Notes: a model not told the origin generated them from the sequence alone. A DNA stretch of 64,000 bases from Halomonas aestuarii (GCF_001886615.1 NZ_CP018139.1:3224001-3288000), one strand, 5' to 3'; shown: positions 26,155-38,527, counted from the stretch's first letter. Translations and numbers: made by a program.

Positions 26155-27435
26155 ATGGCCGACGGCAAAGGCAAGGACGAAGGCGGCAAGCTGCTCTACT
26201 GCTCGTTCTGCGGCAAGAACCAGAATGAGGTGCGCAAGCTGATTGCCGGCCCGTCCGTCTATATCTGCGATGAGTGTGTCGACCTGTGCAACGACATCAT
26301 TCGCGAGGAGGTGCTCGATGCCGATGCCGAGACCGATGAGGAGCGCCTGCCCGCTCCCCGCGAGATTCGTCACACCCTCGATGACTATGTGATCGGCCAG
26401 GACCGCGCCAAGATGGTGCTGTCGGTGGCGGTCTACAACCACTACAAGCGCCTGCGCTTCGGCAGCAAGGACGACGATGTCGAGCTCGGCAAGTCGAACA
26501 TCCTGCTGATCGGTCCCACCGGCAGCGGCAAGACGCTGCTGGCCGAGACCCTGGCGCGGCTGCTCAACGTGCCCTTCACCATCGCCGATGCCACGACCCT
26601 CACCGAGGCGGGCTATGTCGGCGAGGATGTCGAGAACATCATCCAGAAGTTGCTGCAGAAGTGCGACTACGACGTGGACAAGGCCCAGCGCGGCATCGTC
26701 TACATCGACGAGATCGACAAGATCTCGCGCAAGTCGGACAACCCGTCCATCACCCGGGACGTCTCGGGCGAGGGCGTGCAGCAGGCGCTGCTCAAGCTGA
26801 TCGAGGGCACCACCGCCTCGGTGCCGCCCCAGGGCGGGCGCAAGCATCCCCAGCAGGAGTTCCTGCAGGTGGACACCGGCAACATCCTGTTCATCGTCGG
26901 CGGCGCCTTCGCGGGGCTCGACAAGGTGATCCGCGACCGTGCCGAGAAGGGCGGGATCGGCTTCAACGCCGTGGTCAAGAGCAAGGACGAGTCCAAGGGC
27001 ATCGGTGACCTGCTGCTCGACGTCGAGCCCGAGGACCTGGTCAAGTTCGGCCTGATCCCCGAGTTCGTCGGTCGTCTGCCGGTGATCGCGACCCTCACCG
27101 AGCTCACCGAGGATGCCCTGATCCAGATCCTCACCGAGCCGAAGAACTCGCTGATCAAGCAGTACGCCCGGCTGTTCGAGATGGAGGGCGTGGAGCTCGA
27201 CTTCCGCGAGGACGCCCTGCGCGCGGTGGCCGGCAAGGCCATGGCCCGCAAGACCGGCGCCCGCGGCCTGCGCTCGATCCTCGAGTCGGTCCTGCTCGAC
27301 ACCATGTACGAGATTCCCTCCCTCGAGGGAGTGTCCAAGGTGGTGATCGATGCCTCGGTGATCGCCGGCGAGAGCGAGCCGCTGCTGATCTATTCCCAGC
27401 AGGAAGCCCCGCGGGTCGACGGCACCGACGGTTGA
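26155..27435 (+). CDS. clpX: ATP-dependent Clp protease, ATP-binding unfoldase subunit
   Basis: 426 residues (E. coli 424). This AAA+ hexamer unfolds tagged proteins and threads them into ClpP. The N-terminal zinc-binding domain has Cys at 16, 19, 38 and 41. The Walker A loop GPTGSGKT is at ~120-127, Walker [11 protein letters not shown] at ~182, and the IGF-type ClpP-binding loop appears as [10 protein letters not shown] (~265). The sensor-2 block [10 protein letters not shown] is near 369. AGAGGT lies before ATG 26155. The spacing to clpP allows a shared transcript, with a palindrome between. Confidence 0.97.
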   Translation: MADGKGKDEGGKLLYCSFCGKNQNEVRKLIAGPSVYICDECVDLCNDIIREEVLDADAETDEERLPAPREIRHTLDDYVIGQDRAKMVLSVAVYNHYKRLRFGSKDDDVELGKSNILLIGPTGSGKTLLAETLARLLNVPFTIADATTLTEAGYVGEDVENIIQKLLQKCDYDVDKAQRGIVYIDEIDKISRKSDNPSITRDVSGEGVQQALLKLIEGTTASVPPQGGRKHPQQEFLQVDTGNILFIVGGAFAGLDKVIRDRAEKGGIGFNAVVKSKDESKGIGDLLLDVEPEDLVKFGLIPEFVGRLPVIATLTELTEDALIQILTEPKNSLIKQYARLFEMEGVELDFREDALRAVAGKAMARKTGARGLRSILESVLLDTMYEIPSLEGVSKVVIDASVIAGESEPLLIYSQQEAPRVDGTDG

Positions 27436-27561
27436 CACACGCCGGGCGCGATACGCTCTGACGAGGGAGCGGCTTCATCCCCGAGGTGCCCGTCCGGCAC
27501 CCCGGGGGTGGGTCGCTCCTCTTTCGTGTGCAACGGGGTCGAGCGTGACGCCCGCCACCGC

Positions 27562-27590
27562 CTTGCAATCCCGCCGGTGCGCCCCCACTC
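27562..27590 (+). promoter_or_regulatory. Possible heat-shock (sigma-32) promoter of lon
   Basis: CTTGCA (27562-27567) and CCCCACTC (27583-27590), 15-bp spacer, resemble CTTGAA-N13/14-CCCCATNT and sit 39 bp before the lon ATG. lon is a sigma-32 target in other gammaproteobacteria. The match is imperfect and GC-rich sequence makes C-runs common. Confidence 0.35.
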
Positions 27591-27629
27591 CCTGAGTATC
27601 CATCCGATTTCGTGTGAGGAACGTCTGCG

Positions 27630-30038
<2,409 letters not shown>

Positions 30039-30052
30039 CGATAATATTTCTC

Positions 30053-30082
30053 GCCATGCCGGAGTCAAAACCCCGGTATGGC
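30053..30082 (+). terminator. Hairpin after lon
   Basis: GCCATGCCGG (30053-30062) pairs with CCGGTATGGC (30073-30082), one G-T pair, with a 10-nt AAAA-containing loop. It starts 15 nt after the lon stop. GGGGTTTGG follows, so the U-tract is short. Confidence 0.5.
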
Positions 30083-30104
30083 GGGGTTTGGCAAGGAAGG
30101 TTGC

Positions 30105-30134
30105 TTGACAGGTCTTTCACCGCATTGCTATAAA
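30105..30134 (+). promoter_or_regulatory. Strong sigma-70 promoter of hupB
   Basis: Consensus -35 TTGACA (30105-30110) and -10 TATAAA (30129-30134) with an 18-bp spacer, 83 bp before the hupB GTG. A near-consensus promoter suits the abundance of HU. Confidence 0.8.
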
Positions 30135-30216
30135 CTATCGCCATGCTGTGATCGCGTCAGCCAGCTGAAAGTCTCGCCGATTAGAGCCAATTTACGAAAT
30201 AGTCAAGGGGTGAAGT

Positions 30217-30489
30217 GTGAACAAATCCGAGCTGATCGAAGCCATTGCCGCGTCTGCCGACATTCCCAAGGCAGCGGCTTCCCGCGCACTGGATGCCATG
30301 GTCGACACCGTGTCCGACAGCCTCAAGAAGGGTGACAGCGTCTCCCTGGTGGGTTTTGGTACCTTCACCGTCAAGGAGCGTGCCGCTCGCACTGGCCGTA
30401 ACCCGCAGACCGGCCAGCCGATCGAGATCAGCGCTGCCAAGGTGCCGAGCTTCAAGGCCGGCAAGGCGCTCAAGGACTCCGTCAACTGA
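30217..30489 (+). CDS. hupB: DNA-binding protein HU-beta
   Basis: 90 residues, the standard HU length. It is a nucleoid-associated protein that bends DNA as a dimer. The family pattern is complete: [15 protein letters not shown] at the N-terminus, [11 protein letters not shown] (~44-54), and the DNA-clasping arm [14 protein letters not shown] (~58-71) with the conserved Pro. The start is GTG at 30217, with AAGGGG just upstream. It has its own promoter and is followed by a strong terminator, so it is monocistronic between lon and ppiD, as in Pseudomonas and E. coli. Confidence 0.97.
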   Translation: MNKSELIEAIAASADIPKAAASRALDAMVDTVSDSLKKGDSVSLVGFGTFTVKERAARTGRNPQTGQPIEISAAKVPSFKAGKALKDSVN

Positions 30490-30528
30490 GGCAACGGCGC
30501 CTGCCGACCCACTGACGGTTGTTTCCCT

Positions 30529-30566
30529 AACAGGCGCATCGCCCCGGCGGTGCGCCTGTTCTTGTT
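30529..30566 (+). terminator. Intrinsic terminator of hupB
   Basis: AACAGGCGCATCGCC (30529-30543) pairs with GGCGGTGCGCCTGTT (30546-30560), with one G-T pair, followed by CTTGTTT. This is a clear rho-independent terminator. A TATAAT hexamer for ppiD follows at 30614-30619. Confidence 0.85.
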
Positions 30567-30656
30567 TCGGCCATCAACACCATCCCTGGCATCGCGAGAC
30601 GCCCGGGGATGCGTATAATGTGCGCGACCCGACTCACTTCATCCGCAGAGGCCTGC

Positions 30657-32492
30657 ATGCTGCAAAGTATACGTGACCGCTCCAGGAGCTGGGGCGCCAA
30701 GATCATCATCGGCGCCGTGGTCGTGACCATGGCGCTGTTCGGCGTGGAATCGCTGGTCGGGCTGCTGGGCAACAGTGGCGACGAGGTCGCCGAGGTCAAC
30801 GGCGAGCCGATCACCCGCCAGCAGCTCGAGCTCGAGGTCCAGCGGGCCATCCGCAGCGGCCAGGTGCCACCGGACCAGGAGCGCGCCCTGCGCGCCGAGA
30901 TGCTCGACATGCTGATCACCGAGCGCCTGCTGACCCAGTACGCCGAGGAGGGCGGCCTCTACGTCTCCGAGCAGCAGCTCGACCAGCTGATCGTCACCCT
31001 GCCGGAATTCCAGGACCAGGAAGGGCGCTTCGACCGTGACCTGTTCCGCAATCGCCTGGCCAGCGCCGGCTTCACGCCGCTGTCGTTCCGCCAGCAGCTC
31101 AGCGTCGACCTGAAGCGCCAGCAGGTCCAGCAGGGCCTGGCCGTCAGCGGCTTCACCCTGGAGGAGGAGCGCGAGCGCCTCGCCGCCCTGCAGCGCCAGA
31201 CCCGCAGCTTCCGCTACCATGCCCTGGTGGCGGACGACCTGGCGTCAGCGCCCGAGGTCGTTCAGCAGGACCTCGAGGCCTATTATGCCGACCACGAGGC
31301 CGATTACCGTCGCCCCGAGCAGGTGAAGCTGAACTACGTGGTGCTCGACCGCGAGCAGATGGCCGATGAGGCCGAGGTGAGCGAGGACGCGCTGCGCGAG
31401 GCCTGGCAGGCCGGGGCGGCCGAGGCCGATCGGCGCGTGTCGCACATCATGGTGACCTATGGCGACAGTCAAGGGGGGGACGAGCGCAGCCGCGAGGAGG
31501 CCCGGGCAGGCCTCGAGCAGGTCCAGGCGCGCCTCGCCGAGGGCGAGGATTTCGCCGCGCTCGCGGCCGAGGTCTCCGACGACGGCTCCACCAGCGACGC
31601 CGGAGGCGACCTGGGCGTCATCTCCCGCGGCTTCTTCGGCGAGGACTTTGAGAACGCCGCCTTCTCCCTCGGCGAGGGCGAGGTCTCCGACATCGTCGAG
31701 ACCGACAACGGCCTGCACTTGATCAAGGTGACCGAGCTCGACCGTCCCTCCTTCGAGGAGAGCCGTGACCAGCTGCGTCGCGAGCTGGCGCTCGAGCAGG
31801 TCGACGACGCCTTCAACGAGCGCGCCCAGCGACTGATTGACGACAGCTTTGCCGCCGACGACCTGCAGAGCGTGGCCGACGACCTGGGCCTGACCCTCCA
31901 ACAGAGCGACTGGGTCGGCCGCAACGTCAGCGATGGCGTGCTCTCCGAGCCCGGCGTGATGGATCAGGCCTTCAGCGGCGACGTGCTGGAAGAGGGCTAC
32001 AACAGCGAGGTGATCGAGCTCGACGAGGACCGCCGCCTGGTGCTGCGCGTGGCCGAGCATCGCGAGCCCACCACGCTGCCGCTGGCGGAAGTGCGCGACG
32101 AGGTCGAGGCCGCCGTGCGCCAGGCGAAGACGCGCGAGGCGCTGGTCGAGCTGGCGGCACGGCGGGTCGAGAGCCTGCGCGCTGGCGAGCCCCTGGAGAT
32201 CGACTGGCAGCAGGCCAAGTCGGTCAGCCGCCAGGGCGGCAGCTCCCTGCCGGAGGCGCTGGTCCAGGCGGCCTTCCGCCTGCCGCATCCCGAGGGCGAC
32301 GTGCCGGTCTACGGGCATGCCGTGGACGGCGAGCGCGTGGTGCTGATCGCCCTGGAGCAGGTCCAGGACGGCGTGCCGAACGCGCAGGTGGAATCCTTCG
32401 TCGCCAACATGGCCGAGCGGTTGCGGGCCCAGGCGGCCATCCAGGGACTTCTGGACACCCTGCGTGACGAGGCCGCGATCGACCGGCTCTGA
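30657..32492 (+). CDS. ppiD: Periplasmic folding chaperone PpiD (SurA/parvulin-like, membrane-anchored)
   Basis: 611 residues (E. coli 623). One N-terminal transmembrane anchor (IIIGAVVVTMALFGVESL, ~16-33) holds the periplasmic part at the Sec translocon, where it assists outgoing proteins. The SurA-like N domain (VNGEPITRQQLELEV, ~46-60) precedes a parvulin domain (~260-360) with RVSHIMVTY, FAALAAEVSDDGST and GDLGVISRGFF. Parvulin domains in PpiD are usually catalytically weak, so chaperoning is the likely main role. ATG 30657 gives the canonical MLQSIRDRS start; an ATG at 30609 lies before the TATAAT hexamer (30614-30619) and is rejected. A perfect terminator follows. Confidence 0.93.
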   Translation: MLQSIRDRSRSWGAKIIIGAVVVTMALFGVESLVGLLGNSGDEVAEVNGEPITRQQLELEVQRAIRSGQVPPDQERALRAEMLDMLITERLLTQYAEEGGLYVSEQQLDQLIVTLPEFQDQEGRFDRDLFRNRLASAGFTPLSFRQQLSVDLKRQQVQQGLAVSGFTLEEERERLAALQRQTRSFRYHALVADDLASAPEVVQQDLEAYYADHEADYRRPEQVKLNYVVLDREQMADEAEVSEDALREAWQAGAAEADRRVSHIMVTYGDSQGGDERSREEARAGLEQVQARLAEGEDFAALAAEVSDDGSTSDAGGDLGVISRGFFGEDFENAAFSLGEGEVSDIVETDNGLHLIKVTELDRPSFEESRDQLRRELALEQVDDAFNERAQRLIDDSFAADDLQSVADDLGLTLQQSDWVGRNVSDGVLSEPGVMDQAFSGDVLEEGYNSEVIELDEDRRLVLRVAEHREPTTLPLAEVRDEVEAAVRQAKTREALVELAARRVESLRAGEPLEIDWQQAKSVSRQGGSSLPEALVQAAFRLPHPEGDVPVYGHAVDGERVVLIALEQVQDGVPNAQVESFVANMAERLRAQAAIQGLLDTLRDEAAIDRL

Positions 32493-32520
32493 CCGCGCCC
32501 GTTACCGCGTTCCACGCGCC

Positions 32521-32566
32521 AGACGCCCCCTGCCGGTGAAGACCGGCAGGGGGCGTCTTCTTGTCT
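32521..32566 (+). terminator. Strong intrinsic terminator of ppiD
   Basis: A perfect 17-bp stem, AGACGCCCCCTGCCGGT (32521-32537) and ACCGGCAGGGGGCGTCT (32542-32558), with loop GAAG, followed by TCTTGTCT. It closes the chaperone/protease block. A direct repeat TGTCTGGACCA occurs immediately afterwards (from about 32562). Confidence 0.92.
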
Positions 32567-32656
32567 GGACCACTGCTTGTCTGGACCATGGCTGCGGCTC
32601 GGACGGCGTCGCATGATATCGTGTGATCCCCTCTACAGGCCCGCCTGGAGTCCGCC

Positions 32657-33685
32657 ATGCCCGAGCCCCTCTCCGCCATTCCCGTTCATGTGGTTACCGG
32701 CTTCCTCGGCAGCGGCAAGAGCTCGCTGATCCGTCGCCTGATCGAGCAGAAGCCCGCCGACGAGCGCTGGGCCGTGGTGATCAACGAGTTCGGTCGGGTC
32801 GGGATCGACCAGGCGATGTTCGACGCGCGCGACGACCTGATGGTGAAGGGATTGCCCGGGGGCTGCCTCTGCTGTCAGCTGGCCGTGGTGCTGCAGGCCT
32901 CGCTGGTGACCCTGCTGCATCGCCATCGACCGGACCGGCTGTTCATCGAGCCCTCGGGCCTCGGCCATCCGGCCGGGCTGATCGAGGTGCTGCGCGGCGA
33001 GGGCCTCGCCGAGGCGCTGGCGGTGCAGGAGGTGATCGCGCTACTCGACCCGCGGCGGCTGGAGGATTCCCGGGCCATGGCCCACGAGACCTTCCGCGAC
33101 CAGCTGGTCATGGCCGACGGGGTGGCCCTGACCATGACCGACCTGGCCACGCCCGGCCAGGTCCAGGCGGCAAGGGAGTGGCTCGGCAGCTTCTGGCCCC
33201 CGAAACGCTGGATCCGCGAGGCGCCCCATGGGGACCTGCCGCTCTCGCTGCTGCGGGAGGGTCGTGCCCACGCCGAGGGCGCCGAGGAGGTCACCTCGCC
33301 GGCGCATCGGGCCGCCCGGGAGGGCGCGCCAGGCCGGGAGGGCCTCCCTTCGCCGGGGGGCGAGCCCGCGCCCGGCAGGCCGCGGCGGGAGGAGGGCGCC
33401 TCGCTGGGGTATGCGACCCTGGGCTGGCGCTGGCACCCGGCCGATCGCTTCGACCTGGATCGCCTCACGGCGCTGCTGGGAGGGCTGCCTGGGGAGGTGC
33501 GGGTGAAGGGCGTGCTGCACTCGGCCGACGGCTGGTCACTCTACAACCGGGCCCAGGGCGCGATCAGCCTATCCGCCACGGCCTGGCGGCGGGACTCGCG
33601 ACTGGAGCTGATCGCCCCCGCCGGCCGCCTGCCGGACGCCAAGGCGCTGGAGGCGACCCTGGAGGCCTGTCGCCTGGCGCACTAG
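32657..33685 (+). CDS. CobW/COG0523 family metallochaperone-type GTPase
   Basis: 342 residues. G3E-family P-loop protein: Walker A TGFLGSGKSS (14-23), the metal-binding CxCC-type motif GGCLCC (68-73) and switch/Walker B IEPSGLGHP (97-105). COG0523 GTPases insert or traffic metals such as zinc. Two points are unusual. The guanine-specifying N-K-x-D motif expected near ADGVALTMTDL (153-163) is degenerate (TMTD replaces NKTD). A ~45-residue Gly/Pro/Glu/Arg-rich, probably disordered segment (about 203-248) replaces the His-rich linker seen in many homologues. The C-terminal CobW_C region (ADRFDLDRL onward) is present. No Zur box was recognised upstream. Confidence 0.8.
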   Translation: MPEPLSAIPVHVVTGFLGSGKSSLIRRLIEQKPADERWAVVINEFGRVGIDQAMFDARDDLMVKGLPGGCLCCQLAVVLQASLVTLLHRHRPDRLFIEPSGLGHPAGLIEVLRGEGLAEALAVQEVIALLDPRRLEDSRAMAHETFRDQLVMADGVALTMTDLATPGQVQAAREWLGSFWPPKRWIREAPHGDLPLSLLREGRAHAEGAEEVTSPAHRAAREGAPGREGLPSPGGEPAPGRPRREEGASLGYATLGWRWHPADRFDLDRLTALLGGLPGEVRVKGVLHSADGWSLYNRAQGAISLSATAWRRDSRLELIAPAGRLPDAKALEATLEACRLAH

Positions 33686-33721
33686 CCGGTCACGATCGGA
33701 TGGCGCCTTGGGCCTTCGGGG

Positions 33722-34480
33722 TCAGAGGGGAAACGCGCGTAGTTCGGGGGCTCCCGTCGCCTCGACGACGATCTCCCAGCCCTGGTCGGGCTGCCAGTCG
33801 CCCAGGACCAGGCGCCTGGCCGGGGCGCCCTCGATCTCGAGGTCATGGACCGCCGGGCGGTGGGTGTGGCCGTGGATCAGGGTCGTGACATTATGTTCCT
33901 GCAGCGCCTTGACCACCTCCTCGGGCGTGACGTCCATGATGTCCTCGGCCTTGTTGGAGTTGGCCTCCCCGGACTGCTCGCGCAGTTGCCTGGCCAGGTC
34001 GATCCGCTCGGTGATCGGCATGCTGAGGATCTGCGCCTGCCACTGCGGGTCCCGGGCCTGTCGGCGGAAGGCCATGTAGGCCTCGTCCCGGGTGCACAGG
34101 CTGTCGCCATGCATCAGCAGCACCGGCCTGTCGCCCAGGGTCACCACGCTGGGGTCCGGCAGCAGCCGGGCTCCGGCGGCCTCGGCGAAGCGCTCCCCCA
34201 GCAGGAAGTCGCGGTTGCCGTGCATCAGGTGGATGGCGGTACCTGCCTCGGCGAGGGTCCTCAGGGCGGCGGCGACGCGAGCCGCCAGGGCGGCATGGCC
34301 CGTGGGGTCCCGGTCGACCAGGTCAAGCAGGTCGTCGCCGATCCACGCCTCGAAGAAGTCCCCGAGGATGTAGAGGTCGTCACAGCCCCGGGCGCGGGTG
34401 TCGAGCCACGCAAGGAAGCCCTCGGTGATCGCCGGGGCGCCGGGGTGCAGGTGCAGGTCGGATATCAGCAGGGTGGTCAT
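33722..34480 (-). CDS. lpxH: UDP-2,3-diacylglucosamine diphosphatase
   Basis: 252 residues (E. coli 240). This calcineurin-like metallophosphoesterase hydrolyses UDP-2,3-diacylglucosamine to lipid X and UMP on the inner leaflet, a step in lipid A synthesis. Metal-binding motifs are in order: ISDLHLHP (~6-13), LGDFFEAWIGDD (~39-50), HGNRDFLLG (~82-90) and HGDSLCTRDEAY (~118), then HGHTHRP (~199-205). The start at 34480 is the family start MTTLLIS; upstream codons back to 34525 are unlike the family. It lies downstream of ppiB on the same strand (119 nt), a common pairing. Confidence 0.93.
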   Translation of the reverse strand: MTTLLISDLHLHPGAPAITEGFLAWLDTRARGCDDLYILGDFFEAWIGDDLLDLVDRDPTGHAALAARVAAALRTLAEAGTAIHLMHGNRDFLLGERFAEAAGARLLPDPSVVTLGDRPVLLMHGDSLCTRDEAYMAFRRQARDPQWQAQILSMPITERIDLARQLREQSGEANSNKAEDIMDVTPEEVVKALQEHNVTTLIHGHTHRPAVHDLEIEGAPARRLVLGDWQPDQGWEIVVEATGAPELRAFPL

Positions 34481-34542
34481 GTTCGGCCCCGTTGGAGGAG
34501 GAAACACGTCAGCGGGTGAACGCACCCGCGGGTGAAACGCAT

Positions 34543-34579
34543 CACGCCCGCCGGGTCCTGGTGACTCCCGGCGGGCGTG
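34543..34579 (-). terminator. Intrinsic terminator of ppiB (minus strand)
   Basis: Perfect 13-bp arms CACGCCCGCCGGG (34543-34555) and CCCGGCGGGCGTG (34567-34579). Read on the minus strand it begins 20 nt after the ppiB stop and is followed by a short T-rich stretch (GCGTTTCACC). lpxH starts beyond it, so lpxH may partly depend on read-through or its own promoter. Confidence 0.65.
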
Positions 34580-34598
34580 CGATCGTACTTGGCGAGGA

Positions 34599-35105
34599 TC
34601 AGGCCCCGTCCTCGTCCTTCACGTAGGCCTTCTGGATGACCACGTCCTCGGCGGGCACGTCGGCGTGCATGCCGCGACGGGTGGTGGGGACCTCCTTGAT
34701 CTTCTCGACCACCTCCATGCCGTCGACCACCTCGCCGAACACGCAGTAGCCCCAGCCCTGGAGGTTCTTGCCGCTGTGGTTGAGGAAGTCGTTGTCGGCG
34801 ACGTTGATGAAGAACTGGGCGGTGGCCGAGTGCGGGTCCTGGGTGCGCGCCATGGCCAGGGTGCCCCGGGTGTTCGCCAGGCCGTTGTCGGCCTCGTTCT
34901 CGATCGGCTCGCGGGTCGGCTTCTGGTTGAAGTCGCTGTCGAAGCCGCCCCCCTGGACCATGAACCCCGGGATCACCCGGTGGAAGAGGGTGCCGTCGTA
35001 GAAGCCATCGCGCACGTACTGCTCGAAGTTGGCGGCGGTCTTCGGGGCCTTGTCGTGGTTCAGGGCGATGGTGATATCGCCGAAGTTGGTCTGCAGTACG
35101 ATCAT
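34599..35105 (-). CDS. ppiB: Cyclophilin-type peptidyl-prolyl isomerase B, cytoplasmic
   Basis: 168 residues (E. coli PpiB 164) with no signal peptide, so cytoplasmic. It catalyses cis-trans isomerisation of prolyl bonds. The cyclophilin core is clear: [13 protein letters not shown] (~41-53, catalytic Arg), [10 protein letters not shown] (~78), [16 protein letters not shown] (~93-108) and a late [11 protein letters not shown] (~122). It is transcribed away from glnS, with about 180 bp between the two starts. Cyclophilin-lpxH adjacency occurs in several gammaproteobacteria. Confidence 0.94.
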   Translation of the reverse strand: MIVLQTNFGDITIALNHDKAPKTAANFEQYVRDGFYDGTLFHRVIPGFMVQGGGFDSDFNQKPTREPIENEADNGLANTRGTLAMARTQDPHSATAQFFINVADNDFLNHSGKNLQGWGYCVFGEVVDGMEVVEKIKEVPTTRRGMHADVPAEDVVIQKAYVKDEDGA

Positions 35106-35175
35106 CGATCCATTCCTTTGCGCTGTGAGGAGGGCAATGGGGGATGCGCCTTGGCGCTGCCCATGGGCGTGGCGC

Positions 35176-35181
35176 TATAAT
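35176..35181 (+). promoter_or_regulatory. -10 hexamer of the glnS promoter
   Basis: A perfect TATAAT lies 104 bp before the glnS ATG. The best -35 is TTGGCG (35151-35156) with a longish 19-bp spacer, so strength is uncertain. Confidence 0.55.
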
Positions 35182-35285
35182 AGCCGTTTTGCCTCGATGC
35201 GCGAAGGCGAGGGCGTGTCCTCCACGCCGACTCGTGTCGCGCACCGAGCCAGGCCCGCGATTCAACCAGAGGTTGCCCCACCGAC

Positions 35286-36998
35286 ATGACCACCGACACC
35301 ACCAGCGCGCCGAACTTCATCCGCAACCAGATCCGCGAGGAGATCGAGGCCGGGCGGACCGGGAAGATCGTGACCCGCTTCCCGCCGGAGCCCAACGGCT
35401 TCCTGCACATCGGCCACGCCAAGTCGATCTGTCTGAACTTCGGGCTTGCCGAGCACTTCGGTGGCGACTGTCATCTGCGCTTCGACGACACCAACCCGGC
35501 CAAGGAGGAGCAGGCCTACATCGACGCCATCAAGGCCGACGTGAGCTGGCTGGGCTTCGAGTGGGCCGGCCCCGTGCGCTTCGCCTCGGACTATTTCGAC
35601 CAGCTCTACGCCTGGGCGCAGCACCTGGTGCGCGAGGGCAAGGCCTATGTCGACGACCTCTCGCCGGACGAGATCCGCGAGTACCGGGGCACCCTGACCG
35701 AGCCGGGCACGCCGAGCCCCTACCGCGAGCGCGGCGTGGACGAGAACCTCGACCTGCTCGATCGCATGCGCGTCGGCGAGTTCGCCGAGGGCGAGAAGGT
35801 ACTGCGGGCGAAGATCGACATGGCCTCGCCCAACATCAACCTGCGCGACCCGATCCTCTATCGCATCCGCCACGCCAGCCACCACCAGACCGGCGACAAG
35901 TGGAAGATCTACCCCTCCTACGATTTCACCCACGGGCAGTCGGATGCCCTGGAGGGGGTGACCCACTCCATCTGCACCCTGGAGTTCGAGGACCATCGCC
36001 CGCTCTACGAGTGGTTCCTGGACAACTTGCCGGTGCCGGTGACGCCTCGCCAGATCGAGTTCGCCCGGCTCAACCTGAACTACACCCTGACCTCCAAGCG
36101 CAAGCTCAAGCTGCTGGTGGACAACGGCATCGTCGACGGCTGGGACGACCCGCGCCTGCCGACCATCTCCGGGATGCGCCGGCGCGGCTACACGCCGGCC
36201 TCGATCCGCAAGTTCTGCGACATGATCGGCGTGACCCGGGCCGACGGCGGCCTGGTGGACATCGCCATGCTCTATCACGCCATCCGCTCGGACCTCGAGG
36301 ACAACGCCCCGCGCGCCATGGCCGTGCTCAAGCCCCTCAAGGTGGTGCTGACCAACGTGCCCGAGGATCACGAGGAGGTCTACGAGGTGGCCGGCCACCC
36401 GGCCCGCGAGGACATGGCGGTGCGCCGCGTGCCCTTCACCCGGGAGCTCTACATCGATGCCGACGACTTCATGGAGGAGCCGCCCAAGAAGTTCTTCCGG
36501 CTGGCGCCGGGTAAGGAGGTGCGACTTCGCAACAGCTACGTGATCCGCTGCGACGAGGTGATCAAGGGCGCCGACGGCGAGATCACGGAGCTGCGCTGCT
36601 CCGTGGACTTCGACACCCTCGGCAGGAATCCGGAAGGCCGCAAGGTGAAGGGCGTGATCCACTGGGTCAGCGCCGTGCACGGCGTGCCCATGGAGGTGCG
36701 CCTTTACGACAACCTCTTCCAGGTCGAGCAGCCCGACAGGGACAAGGACGCCGACTTCCTCGACCACCTCAATCCCGAGTCGCTGGTGACCGTGCAGGCC
36801 ATCGGCGAGCCGAGCCTGGCCGAGGCCACCCCCGAGAGCCGCTTCCAGTTCGAGCGGGTGGGCTACTTCTGCGCCGACCGCCACGCCTGTGTCGACGGGG
36901 CCCTGGTGTTCAACCGCACGGTGGGGCTCAAGGACACCTGGGCCAAGGTCAAGAAGCAGGAAGCCCAGAAGGCAGCGCAAGACGGCAAGAAGGGGTGA
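35286..36998 (+). CDS. glnS: Glutaminyl-tRNA synthetase
   Basis: 570 residues (E. coli 554). Class I synthetase that charges tRNA-Gln. The class I signature is [16 protein letters not shown] (~33-48); the GlnRS-specific FRFDDTNP-type block appears as [12 protein letters not shown] (~63-74), and the second catalytic loop as TSKRKLK (~272), the KMSKS equivalent. The C-terminal anticodon-binding beta-barrels (about 340-560) include [12 protein letters not shown] and CSVDFDTLG. Ends with a Lys-rich tail. cysS follows with 2 nt between the stop and the preferred ATG, so the two synthetases are co-transcribed. Confidence 0.97.
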   Translation: MTTDTTSAPNFIRNQIREEIEAGRTGKIVTRFPPEPNGFLHIGHAKSICLNFGLAEHFGGDCHLRFDDTNPAKEEQAYIDAIKADVSWLGFEWAGPVRFASDYFDQLYAWAQHLVREGKAYVDDLSPDEIREYRGTLTEPGTPSPYRERGVDENLDLLDRMRVGEFAEGEKVLRAKIDMASPNINLRDPILYRIRHASHHQTGDKWKIYPSYDFTHGQSDALEGVTHSICTLEFEDHRPLYEWFLDNLPVPVTPRQIEFARLNLNYTLTSKRKLKLLVDNGIVDGWDDPRLPTISGMRRRGYTPASIRKFCDMIGVTRADGGLVDIAMLYHAIRSDLEDNAPRAMAVLKPLKVVLTNVPEDHEEVYEVAGHPAREDMAVRRVPFTRELYIDADDFMEEPPKKFFRLAPGKEVRLRNSYVIRCDEVIKGADGEITELRCSVDFDTLGRNPEGRKVKGVIHWVSAVHGVPMEVRLYDNLFQVEQPDRDKDADFLDHLNPESLVTVQAIGEPSLAEATPESRFQFERVGYFCADRHACVDGALVFNRTVGLKDTWAKVKKQEAQKAAQDGKKG

Positions 36999-37000
36999 AC

Positions 37001-38428
37001 ATGAGCGCCGAGATGCAGATCTACAACACGCTGACGCGCCGCAAGGAGCCCTTCACGCCACTGGAGGACGGCAGGGTGCGCATGTACGTCTGCGGCATGA
37101 CCGTCTACGACTACTGCCACCTGGGTCATGCCCGGGTGATGGTGGCCTTCGATGTCATCACCCGCTACCTGCGCGCGCGGGGCTTCGAGGTGACCTACGT
37201 GCGCAACGTCACCGACATCGACGACAAGATCCTCAAGCGGGCCGACGAGAACGGCGAGAGCATCGCCTCGCTCACCGAGCGCATGATCGAGGCCATGCAC
37301 GAGGACGAGGCGCGCCTGGGCGTGCTGCCGCCGGACCAGGAGCCCCGTGCCACGCGGCATATCGGCGAGATCATCGCCATGATCGAGACGCTGATCGACC
37401 GGGGCTTCGCCTACGCGGCGGACAACGGCGACGTCTACTACCGGGTGCGCCGCTTCGAGCGCTACGGGGCGCTGAGCAACCGGGATCCGGACGAGATGCG
37501 CTCCGGGGCCCGCATCGAGGTGGACGAGCACAAGGAGGACCCGCTGGACTTCGTGCTCTGGAAGGCCGCCAAGCCCGGCGAGGCGAGCTGGTCCTCCCCC
37601 TGGGGCGAGGGGCGGCCCGGCTGGCACATCGAGTGCTCGGCCATGTCCACCTGCTGCCTGGGCGATACCTTCGACATCCACGGCGGCGGGCCGGACCTGA
37701 TGTTCCCCCACCACGAGAACGAGATCGCCCAGAGCGAGGCCGCGACCGGCCACCGCTACGTCAATACCTGGATGCACGCCGGGGCGGTGCGCGTGAACCA
37801 GGAGAAGATGTCCAAGTCGCTGGGCAACTTCTTCACCATCCGCGACGTGCTCGAGCACCATGATCCGGAGGTGGTGCGCTACCTGCTGGTGGCCAGCCAC
37901 TACCGCAGCCCGATCAACTACGCGCCCGAGTCGCTGGCCGACGCCCGCAAGTCGCTGGAGCGTTTCTACCATGCTCTCGAAGGGGTTGCGCTGGACGGCA
38001 TGGCGCCCGACGACATCGATCCTGGCCGGCTGGGCGGCCCTCATTCGGCGCGCTTCACCGCCGCGATGGACGACGACTTCAACACCCCGGAGGCCCTCTC
38101 GGTGCTCTTCGACCTGGCCCGGGAACTCAACCGGGCCCGGAAGGAGGCGCCCGACCAGGCACCGGCGCTGGCCGCCGAGCTCAAGCGGCTCGGTGGCGTG
38201 CTGGGGCTGCTGCAGCAGGAGCCCGCGGCCTTCCTCAAGGGCGGGGCCGAGGCGCTGCCGATCGGCGAGGCCGAGATCGAGGGGAAGATCGTCGAGCGTG
38301 CCGAGGCCAAGAAGGCCAGGGACTTCGCCCGGGCCGACGCCATCCGGGACGAGCTCGCCGCCCTGGGGATCATCCTCAAGGACGCCCGGGAGGGCACCAC
38401 CTGGGTCTTCGAGAAGCCCGGCGACTGA
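37001..38428 (+). CDS. cysS: Cysteinyl-tRNA synthetase
   Basis: 475 residues (E. coli 461). Class I synthetase with a catalytic zinc. Seen are the zinc cysteine and HIGH motif in [18 protein letters not shown] (29-46), WHIECSAMS with a second Cys ligand (~207-215), [11 protein letters not shown] (His/Glu ligands, ~232-242) and the KMSKSLGNF loop (~268-276). The C-terminal helical DALR-like domain is complete. ATG 37001 is preferred, with AAGGGG upstream; a GTG at 36995 that overlaps the glnS stop is the alternative. A GC-rich hairpin lies 29 nt after the stop. Confidence 0.97.
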   Translation: MSAEMQIYNTLTRRKEPFTPLEDGRVRMYVCGMTVYDYCHLGHARVMVAFDVITRYLRARGFEVTYVRNVTDIDDKILKRADENGESIASLTERMIEAMHEDEARLGVLPPDQEPRATRHIGEIIAMIETLIDRGFAYAADNGDVYYRVRRFERYGALSNRDPDEMRSGARIEVDEHKEDPLDFVLWKAAKPGEASWSSPWGEGRPGWHIECSAMSTCCLGDTFDIHGGGPDLMFPHHENEIAQSEAATGHRYVNTWMHAGAVRVNQEKMSKSLGNFFTIRDVLEHHDPEVVRYLLVASHYRSPINYAPESLADARKSLERFYHALEGVALDGMAPDDIDPGRLGGPHSARFTAAMDDDFNTPEALSVLFDLARELNRARKEAPDQAPALAAELKRLGGVLGLLQQEPAAFLKGGAEALPIGEAEIEGKIVERAEAKKARDFARADAIRDELAALGIILKDAREGTTWVFEKPGD

Positions 38429-38456
38429 CGCCGGACACATCCCCGGCCGCCGTGTC

Positions 38457-38493
38457 GCGCGCCCGCTTCCTGCCAGGCAGGGAGCGGGCGCGC
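38457..38493. terminator. Long GC hairpin between cysS and the convergent DUF1853 gene
   Basis: GCGCGCCCGCTTCCTGCC (38457-38474) and GGCAGGGAGCGGGCGCGC (38476-38493) are complementary apart from one T-G pair. It lies between two convergent genes and may end both transcripts, though no T-run is present on either side. Confidence 0.5.
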
Positions 38494-38527
38494 CTCGTTG
38501 GGGACCGGGGATCGCGGATCGGAAGGA

